DNA of 64,000 bases. Origin: Acidobacteriota bacterium (GTDB lineage Bacteria > Acidobacteriota > Vicinamibacteria > Vicinamibacterales > CAVVIG01). Positions within the stretch are counted from its first letter, which is position 1; each line of letters opens with the position of its first letter. The position numbers were made by a program, and so were the translations under genes. The notes below the pieces were generated by a model. It saw nothing but the letters and a program-made list of their open reading frames with translations, did no database searches and was not told the DNA's origin. Location: the NCBI GenBank assembly GCA_018268955.1, contig JAFDVO010000047.1, forward strand, positions 48,757 through 112,756, in the 5' to 3' direction. Positions 20,365-29,576 of this stretch are shown here, piece after piece.

Positions 20365-21510
20365 TCACTCCTCCTCCAGCCCGCGTTGACGCGCAATGAT
20401 GGTGATGGCCTGGCCACCCTCGTCAGGCGGGCGGCAGCTGGTCGTCTCGCGCTCGACGCGGGCGGCGAGCGCCAGGCCTTCTTCGAAGCGATCAGCCTGT
20501 GTGACGGCGTCATGCGAGGGACGCCGCGCTGATGGTGTCGGCGGCTCCTGCAGCTGGGTGACGGCGGTGGCAAGCGCCGGGTCTGCGGTGCAGGTCGACA
20601 GGCGCACGCCGGCATGCGCGAGCACCTGCTGGAGCCGACGCTCGCGCTCGCCTGCCCCGAGCCGTGGCGCAAGCGGATCGAGCGCCGCCACCAGTTCAGC
20701 CACCCGCTTCATCGAGGCCAGTCGGTCGTCGGGGGACGTGAGCTGCGACAGGTACCGCCGCGCCACTGAGTAGTCGCCCAGCGCGAACGCCGCCTGCCCC
20801 GCTCCCGCGAGCGCCGTCGCGTTCGTGGGTTCCGCCGCAAGGACACCGGTGTATCGGCTGAGGGCGCGAGCCGGATCGCCGAGCTGCAGCAACAGCGAAG
20901 CCGCCTCCATCTGGGATGCCGTCGTCGGCGGCAGCTCGGCTGCGTAGACGAGCCCCTGTGACAGCGCCCGCGCACGCTCCCCGCGGGTCGTCAGCACAGT
21001 GATGAACTCACGCCGGATTGCACTGCGCTCGTCGATGCTCGCAGGCGACCACAACGCGTCGAGGGCATCCTGGTAGTAGCGGATCGCGGCGGGAAGCCTG
21101 TTGTCCCGTGTGGAGAGGCGCGCCAGTTCGAGGTTCACGTCGGCGGCATCTGGCTGACGTGCGCGCAGGTCCTCGAGCACAGCGGCCGCTTCACGGTTGT
21201 TGCCGGCGGCCTCGAGGGCGGTCGCGAGCGAGAGCGCAACGTCACGATCCCCACGGTTGATGTGGGCGGCCCGCCGGAGTGCGAGGAGCGCACGCTCCGT
21301 GTGCCCCTCTGACAGCGCGGCTCGCCCGGTGGCGTGCCAGGACGCCGCATCTCGACGCCGCACGGACGCGTTGCTGGCGGCCAGCTCGCGGGTCAGCAGG
21401 AACATCGCCACACCGACGACCGCGAGGACTGCGAGGGCCACGAGCTCGCGATGCACGACACGGCCCAGTTGACGCCTGACCCGTTCTTCGAAGTGCACCA
21501 CCGGAGGCAT
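20365..21510 (-). CDS. membrane-anchored TPR-repeat protein
   Basis: 381 residues. A single transmembrane helix near 22-40 (ELVALAVLAVVGVAMFLL) is followed by tetratricopeptide-like helices from about 58 to 270 (ATGRAALSEGHTERALLALR; LALAGAGQAAFALGDYS-type repeats). The C-terminal part is charged and contains a CTADP/TSCRPP Cys pair. A protein-interaction scaffold at the inner membrane is likely. It is in tandem with the ClC gene but has no obvious functional link. Confidence 0.75.
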   Translation of the reverse strand: MPPVVHFEERVRRQLGRVVHRELVALAVLAVVGVAMFLLTRELAASNASVRRRDAASWHATGRAALSEGHTERALLALRRAAHINRGDRDVALSLATALEAAGNNREAAAVLEDLRARQPDAADVNLELARLSTRDNRLPAAIRYYQDALDALWSPASIDERSAIRREFITVLTTRGERARALSQGLVYAAELPPTTASQMEAASLLLQLGDPARALSRYTGVLAAEPTNATALAGAGQAAFALGDYSVARRYLSQLTSPDDRLASMKRVAELVAALDPLAPRLGAGERERRLQQVLAHAGVRLSTCTADPALATAVTQLQEPPTPSARRPSHDAVTQADRFEEGLALAARVERETTSCRPPDEGGQAITIIARQRGLEEE

Positions 21511-21765
21511 TTGCTATTCCAACGTACTCCACATCGTCTCGCCGTGTGTATCGGGAAAGGGTAAGGCTCGTGCGTCTCAGTGCCGTACAGACGTGTCGGG
21601 AGGCACAGAACGCCTCCCGTCGTGGTGGCGGGAAGATGTCGGCCTGCCAGAGTGGCGACCGAGCGCAGTTGTCCCTTGTAAGAGCAAGCGCGGTGCCACC
21701 AATTCACCCGGCGTATGAATCGCCAAGTGGGTCAGTTGGTGGGTGGCGAGTGGGTAAACGAGGAC

Positions 21766-23511
21766 CTATGCGACTGCGGAGGCGAGCGCGTGAAGGACGC
21801 GCGCTTCGTCACGGGCATCCTGCCGGTCCACTTCCACGAGGCGAACGCGACCGGGCGCCCCGCTGTGTCGTCCCCACGCCGCGGCAAAGGTGGATCGCAG
21901 CAGGGACAGGTCGGTGGTTCCGCCCTCGGGTACATCGCGGTCGGCGATCAGCACCACTCGCTCGAGCGGTACGCGGGCGGCGAGCTGCTCGATCTCGAAC
22001 AGGCACCCGCTGTTCTTCTCCGAGAAGCTTCGGAGGTCCATCAGCACGACGTCGCTCGCATCGAGCAGTGCGGTCAGCGCGTCCTTCCACGCCGCATCGC
22101 GGCAGAAGAGCTCCTGCACGCGGAACCGTCCGTCCGGAGCGGCGCCATCGTCAAGCGCGGCAACCGCTCCGGGCACCTGCTCCGCGCGCCCGAGGTACTG
22201 GCCCTCCAGCCCACCGGACACGAGCGCGAGCATGTCGCCGGGATCTGCAGTGCGCGCCGCGAGATCCGTTCCCGCAATGAGGCGAACCGGCCCGAGGAAC
22301 CGCCACTGCTGCGCTACGCGATCGAATAGCGCCTCGGTCCTCGCCTGGTGGCCGAACACGCGGAGCAGCAGCAATCTCGGCGTCCTGGCGGAAGCCGTCC
22401 CTGGACGATGCAGCACCGCCTCCGCGACGCCGCGGTACGCGACGAATACGAGCGCACCGACGACGATGCCGGCTGCGCCGAATCGCGGGACGAGTTCCGT
22501 CGCGGTGGTCGTGGCGAGGATGATCACCCACCAGCAGTCGACCACCAGTTGCATGTCGCTGAAGCGGCCCTGCCTGAACGCGTGCGCCAGCCGCTGCAGG
22601 ACGCGCCAGCAGATCCAGCCAACCGGAAGGGACGCGATCATGAACAGCCCGTAATAGACCGTCTCTGACGAGGACCAGGTGGAGAGATCCAGAATGGCCG
22701 TCCTGAATGCGGAGATGTTGAAGCCCTGCACGATCGCCTGCTGGAACAGCAGCGACCCGATGCCGAACACCAGCGTCGACGCGAAGGCGATCGGCATGAT
22801 GCCGCGCACGCGCCGCCACGCGCTGATCGCCACGAACAGGAGCGGCAGCGCCGCAGTGACGGCAACCAGCCGCCACAGTCCGGGCACGTTCGTCAGCGGA
22901 GCGGAGTTCAGCCGGCCATGCAGCAGTTGATTCGCTGCAGTGACCATGGCGATCAGGATCCCGCCGAGGCCGAGATAGCCGAGCGTCCAGCCCAGGGTGA
23001 CGCGCCTCGACAGCACCAGGAGCACGCTCAGCGTCGGGACAATCGGCCAGAGGTTGGACCACCACACGGCGAACCAGGCGGCGAGTGGCGTGGCGGTCCA
23101 ACCACCCCAGAGGGTCGCGGCCGTGAGCACGAGCGCGCTCGCGGATGCGCCCGCACCGTAGGCCGCTGCGATCCGGTCCTGTGCGAGGTGAGGACGAGCG
23201 GCCGGTGATGGCGCGACGCCAGACGGCGCTCTCGATGCGCGATCGATGTCGAGTTCGAAGGAAGCAGGTGGCGCCGCACTCGTGGGTGCCGTTGACAGGC
23301 CTGCCACGCGACGGTCGTCGATTGTCGACGTTGCGTCGTGCGTGAAGGGTGCGAGCGACGAAGGTGCCGTGGCAGGCGCCGCCGATGGCCGCATCAGGCG
23401 GGAGACGCTCCGTTCGTACCAGCGCAGGGCGGCCCAGGTGAGCAGCGCCGCATCGGGCACGGCGAGCATCAGGACGTGGGCGATCTGGCCGGGCAGGAGG
23501 TCGTTTGCCAT
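21766..23511 (-). CDS. polytopic membrane protein with C-terminal TIR-like domain
   Basis: 581 residues from ATG 23511. Residues 1-30 hold one hydrophobic helix, 35-110 are low complexity, and about 115-385 hold roughly seven membrane helices (LWGGWTATPL, VGWICWRVLQ). The C-terminal 185 residues are soluble and alternate beta and alpha. They begin LLLLRVFG and include RFLGPVRLIAG and DVVLMDLRSFSEKNSGCLFE, then VPLERVVLIAD. The DVVLMDLRSF..NSGCxxE pattern (C503, E506) recalls the Cys-x-x-Glu helix of TIR NADase domains. I infer a TIR-like fold; no close family name is known to me. Divergent from the next gene. Confidence 0.65.
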   Translation of the reverse strand: MANDLLPGQIAHVLMLAVPDAALLTWAALRWYERSVSRLMRPSAAPATAPSSLAPFTHDATSTIDDRRVAGLSTAPTSAAPPASFELDIDRASRAPSGVAPSPAARPHLAQDRIAAAYGAGASASALVLTAATLWGGWTATPLAAWFAVWWSNLWPIVPTLSVLLVLSRRVTLGWTLGYLGLGGILIAMVTAANQLLHGRLNSAPLTNVPGLWRLVAVTAALPLLFVAISAWRRVRGIMPIAFASTLVFGIGSLLFQQAIVQGFNISAFRTAILDLSTWSSSETVYYGLFMIASLPVGWICWRVLQRLAHAFRQGRFSDMQLVVDCWWVIILATTTATELVPRFGAAGIVVGALVFVAYRGVAEAVLHRPGTASARTPRLLLLRVFGHQARTEALFDRVAQQWRFLGPVRLIAGTDLAARTADPGDMLALVSGGLEGQYLGRAEQVPGAVAALDDGAAPDGRFRVQELFCRDAAWKDALTALLDASDVVLMDLRSFSEKNSGCLFEIEQLAARVPLERVVLIADRDVPEGGTTDLSLLRSTFAAAWGRHSGAPGRVRLVEVDRQDARDEARVLHALASAVA

Positions 23512-23522
23512 GCAGCACCGCG

Positions 23523-23551
23523 TTGCGCCTGCGCGCGCGGCCCAGTATAGT
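23523..23551 (+). promoter_or_regulatory. sigma70-type promoter, TTGCGC-17-TATAGT
   Basis: -35 TTGCGC at 23523-23528 and -10 TATAGT at 23546-23551, spaced exactly 17 bp. The expected start is near 23558, 24 nt before the ATG of the following gene. It lies in the 70-bp divergent gap. Confidence 0.6.
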
Positions 23552-23581
23552 CGCGCCGGGCGGCTGCGAACGCCCCAATGC

Positions 23582-24322
23582 ATGCGCTACCGCGCCCGTG
23601 ACATCGTCACCTTTGTCGCGCTCGTCTGGGCCGTTGCCGGCAGCTTCGTCCTGTTCGACGTGGTGATGCTGCGGGGCATGGACGTGGCGCTCGCGCACCC
23701 ACTGCTGTTCCAGTCCGTGCTGCTGTCGACGGCGACGAAGACCTCCACCACCTGCGAGGTGGACGCGAACACGACGCCGGCTTATCCGGTCGGCTCGCAG
23801 GATTGGCGCGTGGTGAGAGCTGCAGCATGGACGCTCGGGCAGCAGGTCGGACGGGATGCGCAGGCGGCGATGTCGTCGACGGTCACGCCTGAGACGCTCG
23901 CGGCATCCGCGCAGGCGATCAACACGTTCGCGACGTCCCTCTCTGTTCCTGTCCCCTCCCGCTTCCAACCCGTGAACATCGTCAACAGCAACACGGAGTT
24001 CGTGCAGGTGCTGGAGGCTGGTGCGGACGGCACTGCGCACGCGCTCGCCCAGCGGTATGGCGCGGACGCATGTCAGCTGTACAAGCTCGGCGCGCTGTGG
24101 GGATACGCTGCCGTCGCACGGTTCAGCCTGCCCGGCGAACGCAACATCTACTCGTCCGAGATCTCGTACTACGCATCGCGGCTCGAGCTGCCGAACGAGT
24201 TGTGGCAGCCGTTCGTCGCCCGCACCCGGAGGGACGCGCCCGCCGCCGAGATCATGCAGGCCACCCTCGCACAGTCCCAGACCCTGACCAACTACCTCAT
24301 TGGGCCTCGGCCGACGCAGTGA
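23582..24322 (+). CDS. membrane-anchored hypothetical protein
   Basis: 246 residues. The N-terminus is a single hydrophobic helix (IVTFVALVWAVAGSFVLFDVV, about 8-28) that would anchor an extracytoplasmic domain of about 210 residues with two Cys (in TTCEVD and DACQLY). The domain is helical and ends QTLTNYLIGPRPTQ. No known domain recognised. No Shine-Dalgarno sequence. Divergently transcribed from the TIR-like membrane protein, so a shared function is possible but unproven. Confidence 0.7.
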   Translation: MRYRARDIVTFVALVWAVAGSFVLFDVVMLRGMDVALAHPLLFQSVLLSTATKTSTTCEVDANTTPAYPVGSQDWRVVRAAAWTLGQQVGRDAQAAMSSTVTPETLAASAQAINTFATSLSVPVPSRFQPVNIVNSNTEFVQVLEAGADGTAHALAQRYGADACQLYKLGALWGYAAVARFSLPGERNIYSSEISYYASRLELPNELWQPFVARTRRDAPAAEIMQATLAQSQTLTNYLIGPRPTQ

Positions 24323-24473
24323 GCCACTGAGTGTCGGCCCCCTCCGAACGCTTCGCTTGTGCGGCGCGTTCCGGACGCCGGGCAAGTTCCCCGCCGGACG
24401 GAACGGGAGTTGCCTTCTCTCGGGGTATGCCGTGGCACAGCGGCAGATGAGATGAGCCACGAGAGCGGAGGAC

Positions 24474-25106
24474 ATGATGAACAGGACATGGAAGCTTGGG
24501 AGTGCGGCGCTGGCGGTCGCGCTGGCAGCTGGTGTGGGTGCGCAGGCGCAGAGCAACAAGAACGATCAGGAGAGCATCACGGTCACTGGGTGCCTGCAGG
24601 CGATGGGCGCGGGTAACCGCGCGGTCGGCACATCAGGGTCAGGCTCGTCGGCCGCGGCGGACTCGAAGTCGAACTCGAGCGCGAGCGGCGCGTACATGCT
24701 GATCAATGCGCGCAAGGGCGGCGCGCCCGGTGGCGGAAGTGGCGTCACCACCATCGCCCCTGCCGGGTCGGGTACGACCGACTCCGCGGTGCGCAGCGGC
24801 AACACGCAGCCGTCGCCGGCGCTGAGCGGCGCCATTGGCGCAAACGGCGAGCCCAACGGGGCGGACTCACGTATGTTCGCGTTGAGCAACCACCCGGAAC
24901 TCGCCCGCCACGTTGGTGAAGAAGTCGAGATCAGTGGGCACCTGGTCGGCTCGAGTGCGAGCACGACCGGCGCGAGCACCAGCACGACGACCTCTGGCTC
25001 CGCCAACCAGAACGGCAACGCCGCCAACGCGGGCCGCACGGGCAACACGCAGCAGATCGAGGTGACGACGATCCGCATGGTCGCGTCCGTCTGCGCGGCG
25101 AAGTAA
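24474..25106 (+). CDS. secreted low-complexity protein
   Basis: 210 residues; GGAGG lies 2 nt before ATG 24474 and 5 nt before ATG 24477, so the second ATG may be used. A signal peptide (about 1-26, cleavage near GAQAQS) is followed by ITVTGCLQ, a Ser/Gly/Ala-rich spacer, a motif LSNHPELARHVGEEVEISGH and a second Ser/Thr-rich stretch ending IEVTTIRMVASVC. The two short conserved blocks flanked by disordered Ser/Thr segments look like one OB-like or beta domain interrupted by linkers. Function unknown; exported. Confidence 0.75.
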   Translation: MMNRTWKLGSAALAVALAAGVGAQAQSNKNDQESITVTGCLQAMGAGNRAVGTSGSGSSAAADSKSNSSASGAYMLINARKGGAPGGGSGVTTIAPAGSGTTDSAVRSGNTQPSPALSGAIGANGEPNGADSRMFALSNHPELARHVGEEVEISGHLVGSSASTTGASTSTTTSGSANQNGNAANAGRTGNTQQIEVTTIRMVASVCAAK

Positions 25107-25231
25107 AGACGACGGGGTGCGCACGGGGATCAGCGGCGCCGCCAGGGGGCGCTCTGACCTTCGTGCGCGCTCGACTACGTTGTGCTGATGACGAGGAATG
25201 GTTGCCAACCGACGCTCGCGGGATGGCCTGC

Positions 25232-25305
25232 CAGCCGAAGCTCGAGGAGATCGAGCGAGCGGGATAGCCTTTCAGCCGAAGCTCGAGGAGATCGGGCGAG
25301 CGAAG
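25232..25305. repeat. direct repeat, two units of about 33 bp at 41-bp spacing
   Basis: CAGCCGAAGCTCGAGGAGAT begins at 25232 and again at 25273, each followed by CG, A or G, then GCGAGCG. It lies immediately beyond the 3' end of the minus-strand tRNA-Arg gene. Confidence 0.8.
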
Positions 25306-25307
25306 GC

Positions 25308-25384
<77 letters not shown>

Positions 25385-25641
25385 ATACTCGGAAGAGGGA
25401 CTGCACCGGCCGAGCACCGGTGACCGTTACTCTATCGCAAATCGCTCTGCGAACGCGAGTTGACAGGCACGGGGCGACAGTGCGTCGGCCGGTGCGACCC
25501 GTTGTGCGGTCAGGCGGAGGAGACCGCACGAAGCTGCCGCGTCCGATGGCGATACTCGAAGCGGCCACACGTGCGCATGGCGATCGAGTGTGCGCGAGCT
25601 CGAGCGCCTGAACCATCAGGGAGTTCCCTAGGTCACGTGCT

Positions 25642-26784
25642 TCACAGCGTCACGCGCACCGGCTGTCGACCGAGCAGCGCGTTGTACACCGCCAGGGTGT
25701 GCGCGGCGGATCGCTGCCACGTGAACTGCTGCGCCCTCGCACGACCACGCCGCACGCACTCGGCGGCCCGCCCAGGGTCGTCAAGCAGCTCGCCAATCCG
25801 TGCGGCAAGGACAGCCGAGTCGGTCGCCGGGAAGCGCAGTGCCACATCGCCCGTCACTTCGACGAGCGCCTCGGCGTCCGAGACGACGAGCGGAACGCCG
25901 GCGGCCATCACCTCGAGTGCCGGCAGCCCGAATCCTTCGATGATGGAGGGCACAACGAACACGGACACCCGTCGCATCAGCGCCGCCAGGTCATCGTCTG
26001 GAAGGGGCCCCGTGATGGTGACGCGCGACCCGAGCCCGAGGTGCCGGATGGTCGCCGGCTCGCCACCATCGCCACCGATCAACACGAGCGTGAGCTGGGG
26101 GTAGCGGCCCGCGAGATGCCCGAACGCCTCCACGACGGCACGAATGTTCTTGTAACGCTTCGCGACACCGAACGCCGCGATGACGGGCGCAGCCGCCTCG
26201 GTGACGGCTGCAGCCGCAATGAACCGCGGGTGCACCCCGTGATGGACCACGGTCGCTCGATCGTCGGGGATCCAGGACCCGGCTGCCCGGCGCGTGGCCG
26301 CTGAATTACAGAGGACGTGATCGGCGAGCTTGAGGGTGTGGCGGATCGCACAGCTCCCGAGCAGCCATCGCCACGCCGCATGCACTGGTGTCGGCTCGAC
26401 TTGATGTGGATGCGACACCCAGATCAGGTCGTGCAGGCTGACGACCACCTTCCGTGGCCTGGGCGTCATCGCCCGGAGGCCGAACGGCGCGACGTGGAAG
26501 ATGGCGTGCAGCACGTCGGGTGTGCCCACCTCCTCGAAGACCCGCCGCAGCGTGCCGCGGGAGAAGAGCAGCGGCAGCGTGCCGGTCACGCCGTCGACGA
26601 AGACCTCCTGCACATTTGGTGCGTCGCTGAACGGCTCGCGCGACGCGCGCGTCAGGCGAATGACGACAAACTGGTCCTGCGGCGCCTGGGCGGCGAGCTC
26701 CGGGATGAGCCCCTGGCAGTACCGATGGAGTCCCGATGGCCCGAGCACCGCCCGCGTATCGAGACAGATCAGCGCCACGGTCAC
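25642..26784 (-). CDS. GT4-type glycosyltransferase (downstream copy)
   Basis: 380 residues from GTG 26784, which overlaps the stop of the upstream glycosyltransferase (GTGA). GT-B fold, family 4 signatures: an N-terminal Rossmann domain with SLHDLIWVSHP, VVHHGVHPRF at the domain junction, AFGVAKRYKN, and the nucleotide-sugar box IIEGFGLPALEVMAAG. It likely adds a sugar from a nucleotide-sugar donor to a lipid-linked glycan on the cytoplasmic face. Acceptor unknown. Part of a three-gene operon with a second GT4 and a flippase. Confidence 0.9.
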   Translation of the reverse strand: MTVALICLDTRAVLGPSGLHRYCQGLIPELAAQAPQDQFVVIRLTRASREPFSDAPNVQEVFVDGVTGTLPLLFSRGTLRRVFEEVGTPDVLHAIFHVAPFGLRAMTPRPRKVVVSLHDLIWVSHPHQVEPTPVHAAWRWLLGSCAIRHTLKLADHVLCNSAATRRAAGSWIPDDRATVVHHGVHPRFIAAAAVTEAAAPVIAAFGVAKRYKNIRAVVEAFGHLAGRYPQLTLVLIGGDGGEPATIRHLGLGSRVTITGPLPDDDLAALMRRVSVFVVPSIIEGFGLPALEVMAAGVPLVVSDAEALVEVTGDVALRFPATDSAVLAARIGELLDDPGRAAECVRRGRARAQQFTWQRSAAHTLAVYNALLGRQPVRVTL

Positions 26785-27992
26785 CTCGGGCGATGCAGCA
26801 ACGACTCGTAGACGGCAACCGTCTGCTCCGCGCAGCGTTGCCACTGGAATGCCTGCGCGCGGTCGAGCCCCGCGCGCACCAGCCGCTCCCGTTCACCCGT
26901 CGTGGTCAGTACTCTCGCCATGGCGGTTGCGAACGCCGAGGGCTGACGCGGGTCGCACAGCAGTGCGGCACTGCCCGCGACTTCAGCCACCGCGGTCCCT
27001 TCTGAGCCGATCACCGCGCATCCCGCCGCCATGGCTTCAAGCACGGGCAACCCGAACCCTTCCACGAGCGACGGGAACACGAGCGCCTGCGCGCCCCGCA
27101 TCAGGGCAATCAGCTCGCGATCGCTCACGCTGCCGGTGAACTCTACCCGATCCTGCAGTCCGAGCCGCATCACTTGCGCGTTCAGCGCGGCAAGTGAGTC
27201 GCCGCGGCCCGCAATCACCAGCCGCACATCAGGGAACTGCCGCGCGCAGATGGCGAAGGCGTCGATGGCGACAGGAACGTTCTTGTACGGCTTCGTGTTG
27301 CCGACGCACAGGAAGTAGCGCCCCTCGGCCCCACCTGCCCCACCAGCCCCACCTGCCCCCTCAGCGCCCGCAGTCCGGCCCGCCGTGCCCGCCCTTCCCG
27401 CGCCCTCTGCCCCGCCTGCCCCCGCACTCCCATGGTCCGGCGACGCGAACCGTCCGTGGTCCACGCCGTGGTGCACCACCGAGACACGCGCCTCAGGCAC
27501 GCCGTATCGCGCGATCGCCCGGCCACGCGTGTAGCGGGAGATGGCAATCACGTGATCCGCCCGGCGCAGAGCGTATCCGATCGCCCCCCGCGCATACCAA
27601 TGGCTGACGGCGCGCGTGATCGGTGCGAGCCCGCCGGTGCGAATCAGGTGCGGCTGCTCCACCCAGATCAGGTCGTGCAGCGTGACGACAATGCGCGGCG
27701 CGGAGAGGCTGAAGGGGAGGAAGTGATGAAGCGCGTGAAAGAGGTCCAGGTCTGACGTGTCGAGTTGCCGCGCGAGGGTGGGCGTGCTCGCATCCAGGTT
27801 GAGCAGGCGCTCCTCGACGCGGCCGTCCGCGAACGGCGGTCCTGCGTCGGGCCTGCGATAGACGACAAAGGAGTGCGGCGTGTCGAGGTCGATCAGCGCG
27901 GAGACGAGGTGGCGCGCGTACGTGCTGAGGCCGCTCGGCGTCGGGTCCGCGGCCCGCGCATCCAGCCCTATCCGCAGGCGCGTCGGTGGCAT
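26781..27992 (-). CDS. GT4-type glycosyltransferase with in-frame Gly/Ala repeat insertion
   Basis: 403 residues. Starts RLRIGLDARAADPTPSGLSTY, carries TLHDLIWVEQPH, VVHHGVDHGRF, NTKPYKN and VEGFGLPVLEAMAAG (GT4/GT-B). Between the N-terminal domain and the nucleotide-binding domain, residues about 188-224 are almost only Gly and Ala. They are encoded by a 9-bp tandem array of the intergenic type. The insertion sits at the interdomain linker and preserves frame, so the enzyme may still work. The stop overlaps the next gene; the start lies 3 bp after the flippase stop. Confidence 0.9.
   Translation of the reverse strand: MPPTRLRIGLDARAADPTPSGLSTYARHLVSALIDLDTPHSFVVYRRPDAGPPFADGRVEERLLNLDASTPTLARQLDTSDLDLFHALHHFLPFSLSAPRIVVTLHDLIWVEQPHLIRTGGLAPITRAVSHWYARGAIGYALRRADHVIAISRYTRGRAIARYGVPEARVSVVHHGVDHGRFASPDHGSAGAGGAEGAGRAGTAGRTAGAEGAGGAGGAGGAEGRYFLCVGNTKPYKNVPVAIDAFAICARQFPDVRLVIAGRGDSLAALNAQVMRLGLQDRVEFTGSVSDRELIALMRGAQALVFPSLVEGFGLPVLEAMAAGCAVIGSEGTAVAEVAGSAALLCDPRQPSAFATAMARVLTTTGERERLVRAGLDRAQAFQWQRCAEQTVAVYESLLHRPR
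27321..27430. repeat. 9-bp tandem repeat inside a glycosyltransferase gene
   Basis: On the plus strand the units read CCCCACCTG, CCCCACCAG, CCCCACCTG and then decay into CCCGC/CTGCC words. The same family is intergenic at 6846-6880 and 43001-43080. A 9-bp unit keeps the reading frame. Confidence 0.8.
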
Positions 27993-27995
27993 GGG

Positions 27996-29564
27996 TCAGA
28001 TCGCGGCGGGGGAGGCCGCGGGCTTCGCCGCGCCGCCGCGGAGGAGCCGCCAGATCTCACGGTCCTCCGGGTCGGCACCCAGCCACAGCCAGCAGAGCAC
28101 GTAGCCGGCTATGAAGACGGCGGCCGAGCCGAGTTCCGCAAACGGGCCACCCAGCGCACGCAGCGGCAGCGCGGGGGTCATCGCCACGGCAAACGCCATC
28201 ACCGGTCGCATCAGCGACTGCCACGGCCACGACCATCCGAACACATGCTTCATCTCGGCGAACCGAAGGATACCCTGCACGACGAAGCCGAGACCCATCG
28301 CCACGGCGGCGCCGGTCACGCCGAAGCGCGGAATCAGCACCCAGCTCGCCATCAGTTGCGCGAGGACCGTGACGGTCGCGTTGATCAGATTGAGGGTCGG
28401 CTTGCGGATCATCATCAGCGTTTCGACGAGGCCGCCGAAGCTGTTGGTCGCGTGCGCGACGGCAAGGAGCGCAAGCCACAGCGCGCCCTCGCGGAATGCC
28501 TGGCCGTAGATGCTCATGATGGTCCCGGACGCGAGCGCCAGCGCGCCGACGATCGGCAGTTGCGCGGCGAGCACCCAGCGCCCCGGTCCCTTCACCGTTT
28601 CCTTCAGCGCCAGCGGATCGTCGCCGGCATCGCGGCTTGCCGCCACCGGGCCGAAAATCGGGTCGAACACCTGGCGGACCTTGCGCATGCCGCCGGCGAT
28701 CTCCGCGGCGGCACAGAAGACGCCGAACGACTGCGGCGTCACCCCGGGCGCATGGCCGACGAAGGCGCTCAGGATCAGGACGTCGAGGTTCAGGATGAGG
28801 ACGTTCAGCAGGCCCGAACCCGCGATCGGAGCGGCGTAGCGGATCGCGGCCGGCATATCGACGCGTCCCTCACGGTTGCGTCCTGCCAGCGGCCGGAGGG
28901 CACGGCGCGCCAGCCACCAGGCGACCCCGCCGCCGCACGTGCTGCCAACGACGACCGCGAGGGAGGCACTGGTGGCGTGCAGGCCGACGGCGACGAGGCC
29001 GACGAAGGTGACGATCGTGATCAGGGTCTCGGTGATCCCACGCGAGTAGAACTCGTTGGTGAGCACGAAGGATGCGCGCGACGCAGCGGTGCTGATGCGG
29101 GCGAGCGAAATTGCGGGGAGCGCGAGCAGCATCAGCGATGCGCCCGGCCCGAGCGCGTTCAGGCTGCCGCGGCGCACGAGCCACTCGACCGCTGCAATGC
29201 CGACGATCGCGATGACCACCGAGGCCGCAAGGCTCGCCACCAGGCCGCGGCGGAAGATCAGGCGGGCGCCCTCGCCGTCGCCCACGGCCCGGCGTCTGGC
29301 GACGAGCGGAACCATGCCTTCCTCGAACCCGAGCGTGCCAGGCTTGCTCAGCATGTCGGTGATCGTCGCCATCAGCCCGAACGCGCCGAGCGCGGCGCCG
29401 CCGAGCAGGCGGGCAATCAGGAACGTGAAGACCCCGCGGAAGTTGGCTGCCACGAGCACGAGCACGTTCGCTGCCGCCCCACGCGCGAGCTGGTGGCCGT
29501 CATGCAGGGCGGTGCTGGGCGATAGATCCGTGGCGGGCGGGCTCGACACAGGGGGCACGGGCAC
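27996..29564 (-). CDS. polysaccharide flippase (MATE/Wzx-like)
   Basis: 522 residues with about 12-14 membrane helices evenly spread from residue 28 to 510. The pattern matches lipid-linked oligosaccharide flippases (FRGVFTFLIARLLG; ARISTAASRASFVL; AAEIAGGMRKVRQVF). It probably moves the glycan built by the two adjacent glycosyltransferases across the inner membrane. First gene of the operon. A TATACT hexamer lies 4 nt before the first GTG; a second GTG two codons on would suit a leaderless start. No polymerase or ligase gene is present, so it is a minimal surface-glycan cassette. Confidence 0.85.
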   Translation of the reverse strand: MPVPPVSSPPATDLSPSTALHDGHQLARGAAANVLVLVAANFRGVFTFLIARLLGGAALGAFGLMATITDMLSKPGTLGFEEGMVPLVARRRAVGDGEGARLIFRRGLVASLAASVVIAIVGIAAVEWLVRRGSLNALGPGASLMLLALPAISLARISTAASRASFVLTNEFYSRGITETLITIVTFVGLVAVGLHATSASLAVVVGSTCGGGVAWWLARRALRPLAGRNREGRVDMPAAIRYAAPIAGSGLLNVLILNLDVLILSAFVGHAPGVTPQSFGVFCAAAEIAGGMRKVRQVFDPIFGPVAASRDAGDDPLALKETVKGPGRWVLAAQLPIVGALALASGTIMSIYGQAFREGALWLALLAVAHATNSFGGLVETLMMIRKPTLNLINATVTVLAQLMASWVLIPRFGVTGAAVAMGLGFVVQGILRFAEMKHVFGWSWPWQSLMRPVMAFAVAMTPALPLRALGGPFAELGSAAVFIAGYVLCWLWLGADPEDREIWRLLRGGAAKPAASPAAI

Positions 29565-29576
29565 TACAAGTATAGG

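Noticed and set aside
27765..29525. 586-codon plus-strand open frame across the flippase and glycosyltransferase
   Set aside because: Highly charged, no domain, antisense to well-supported membrane protein coding sequence.
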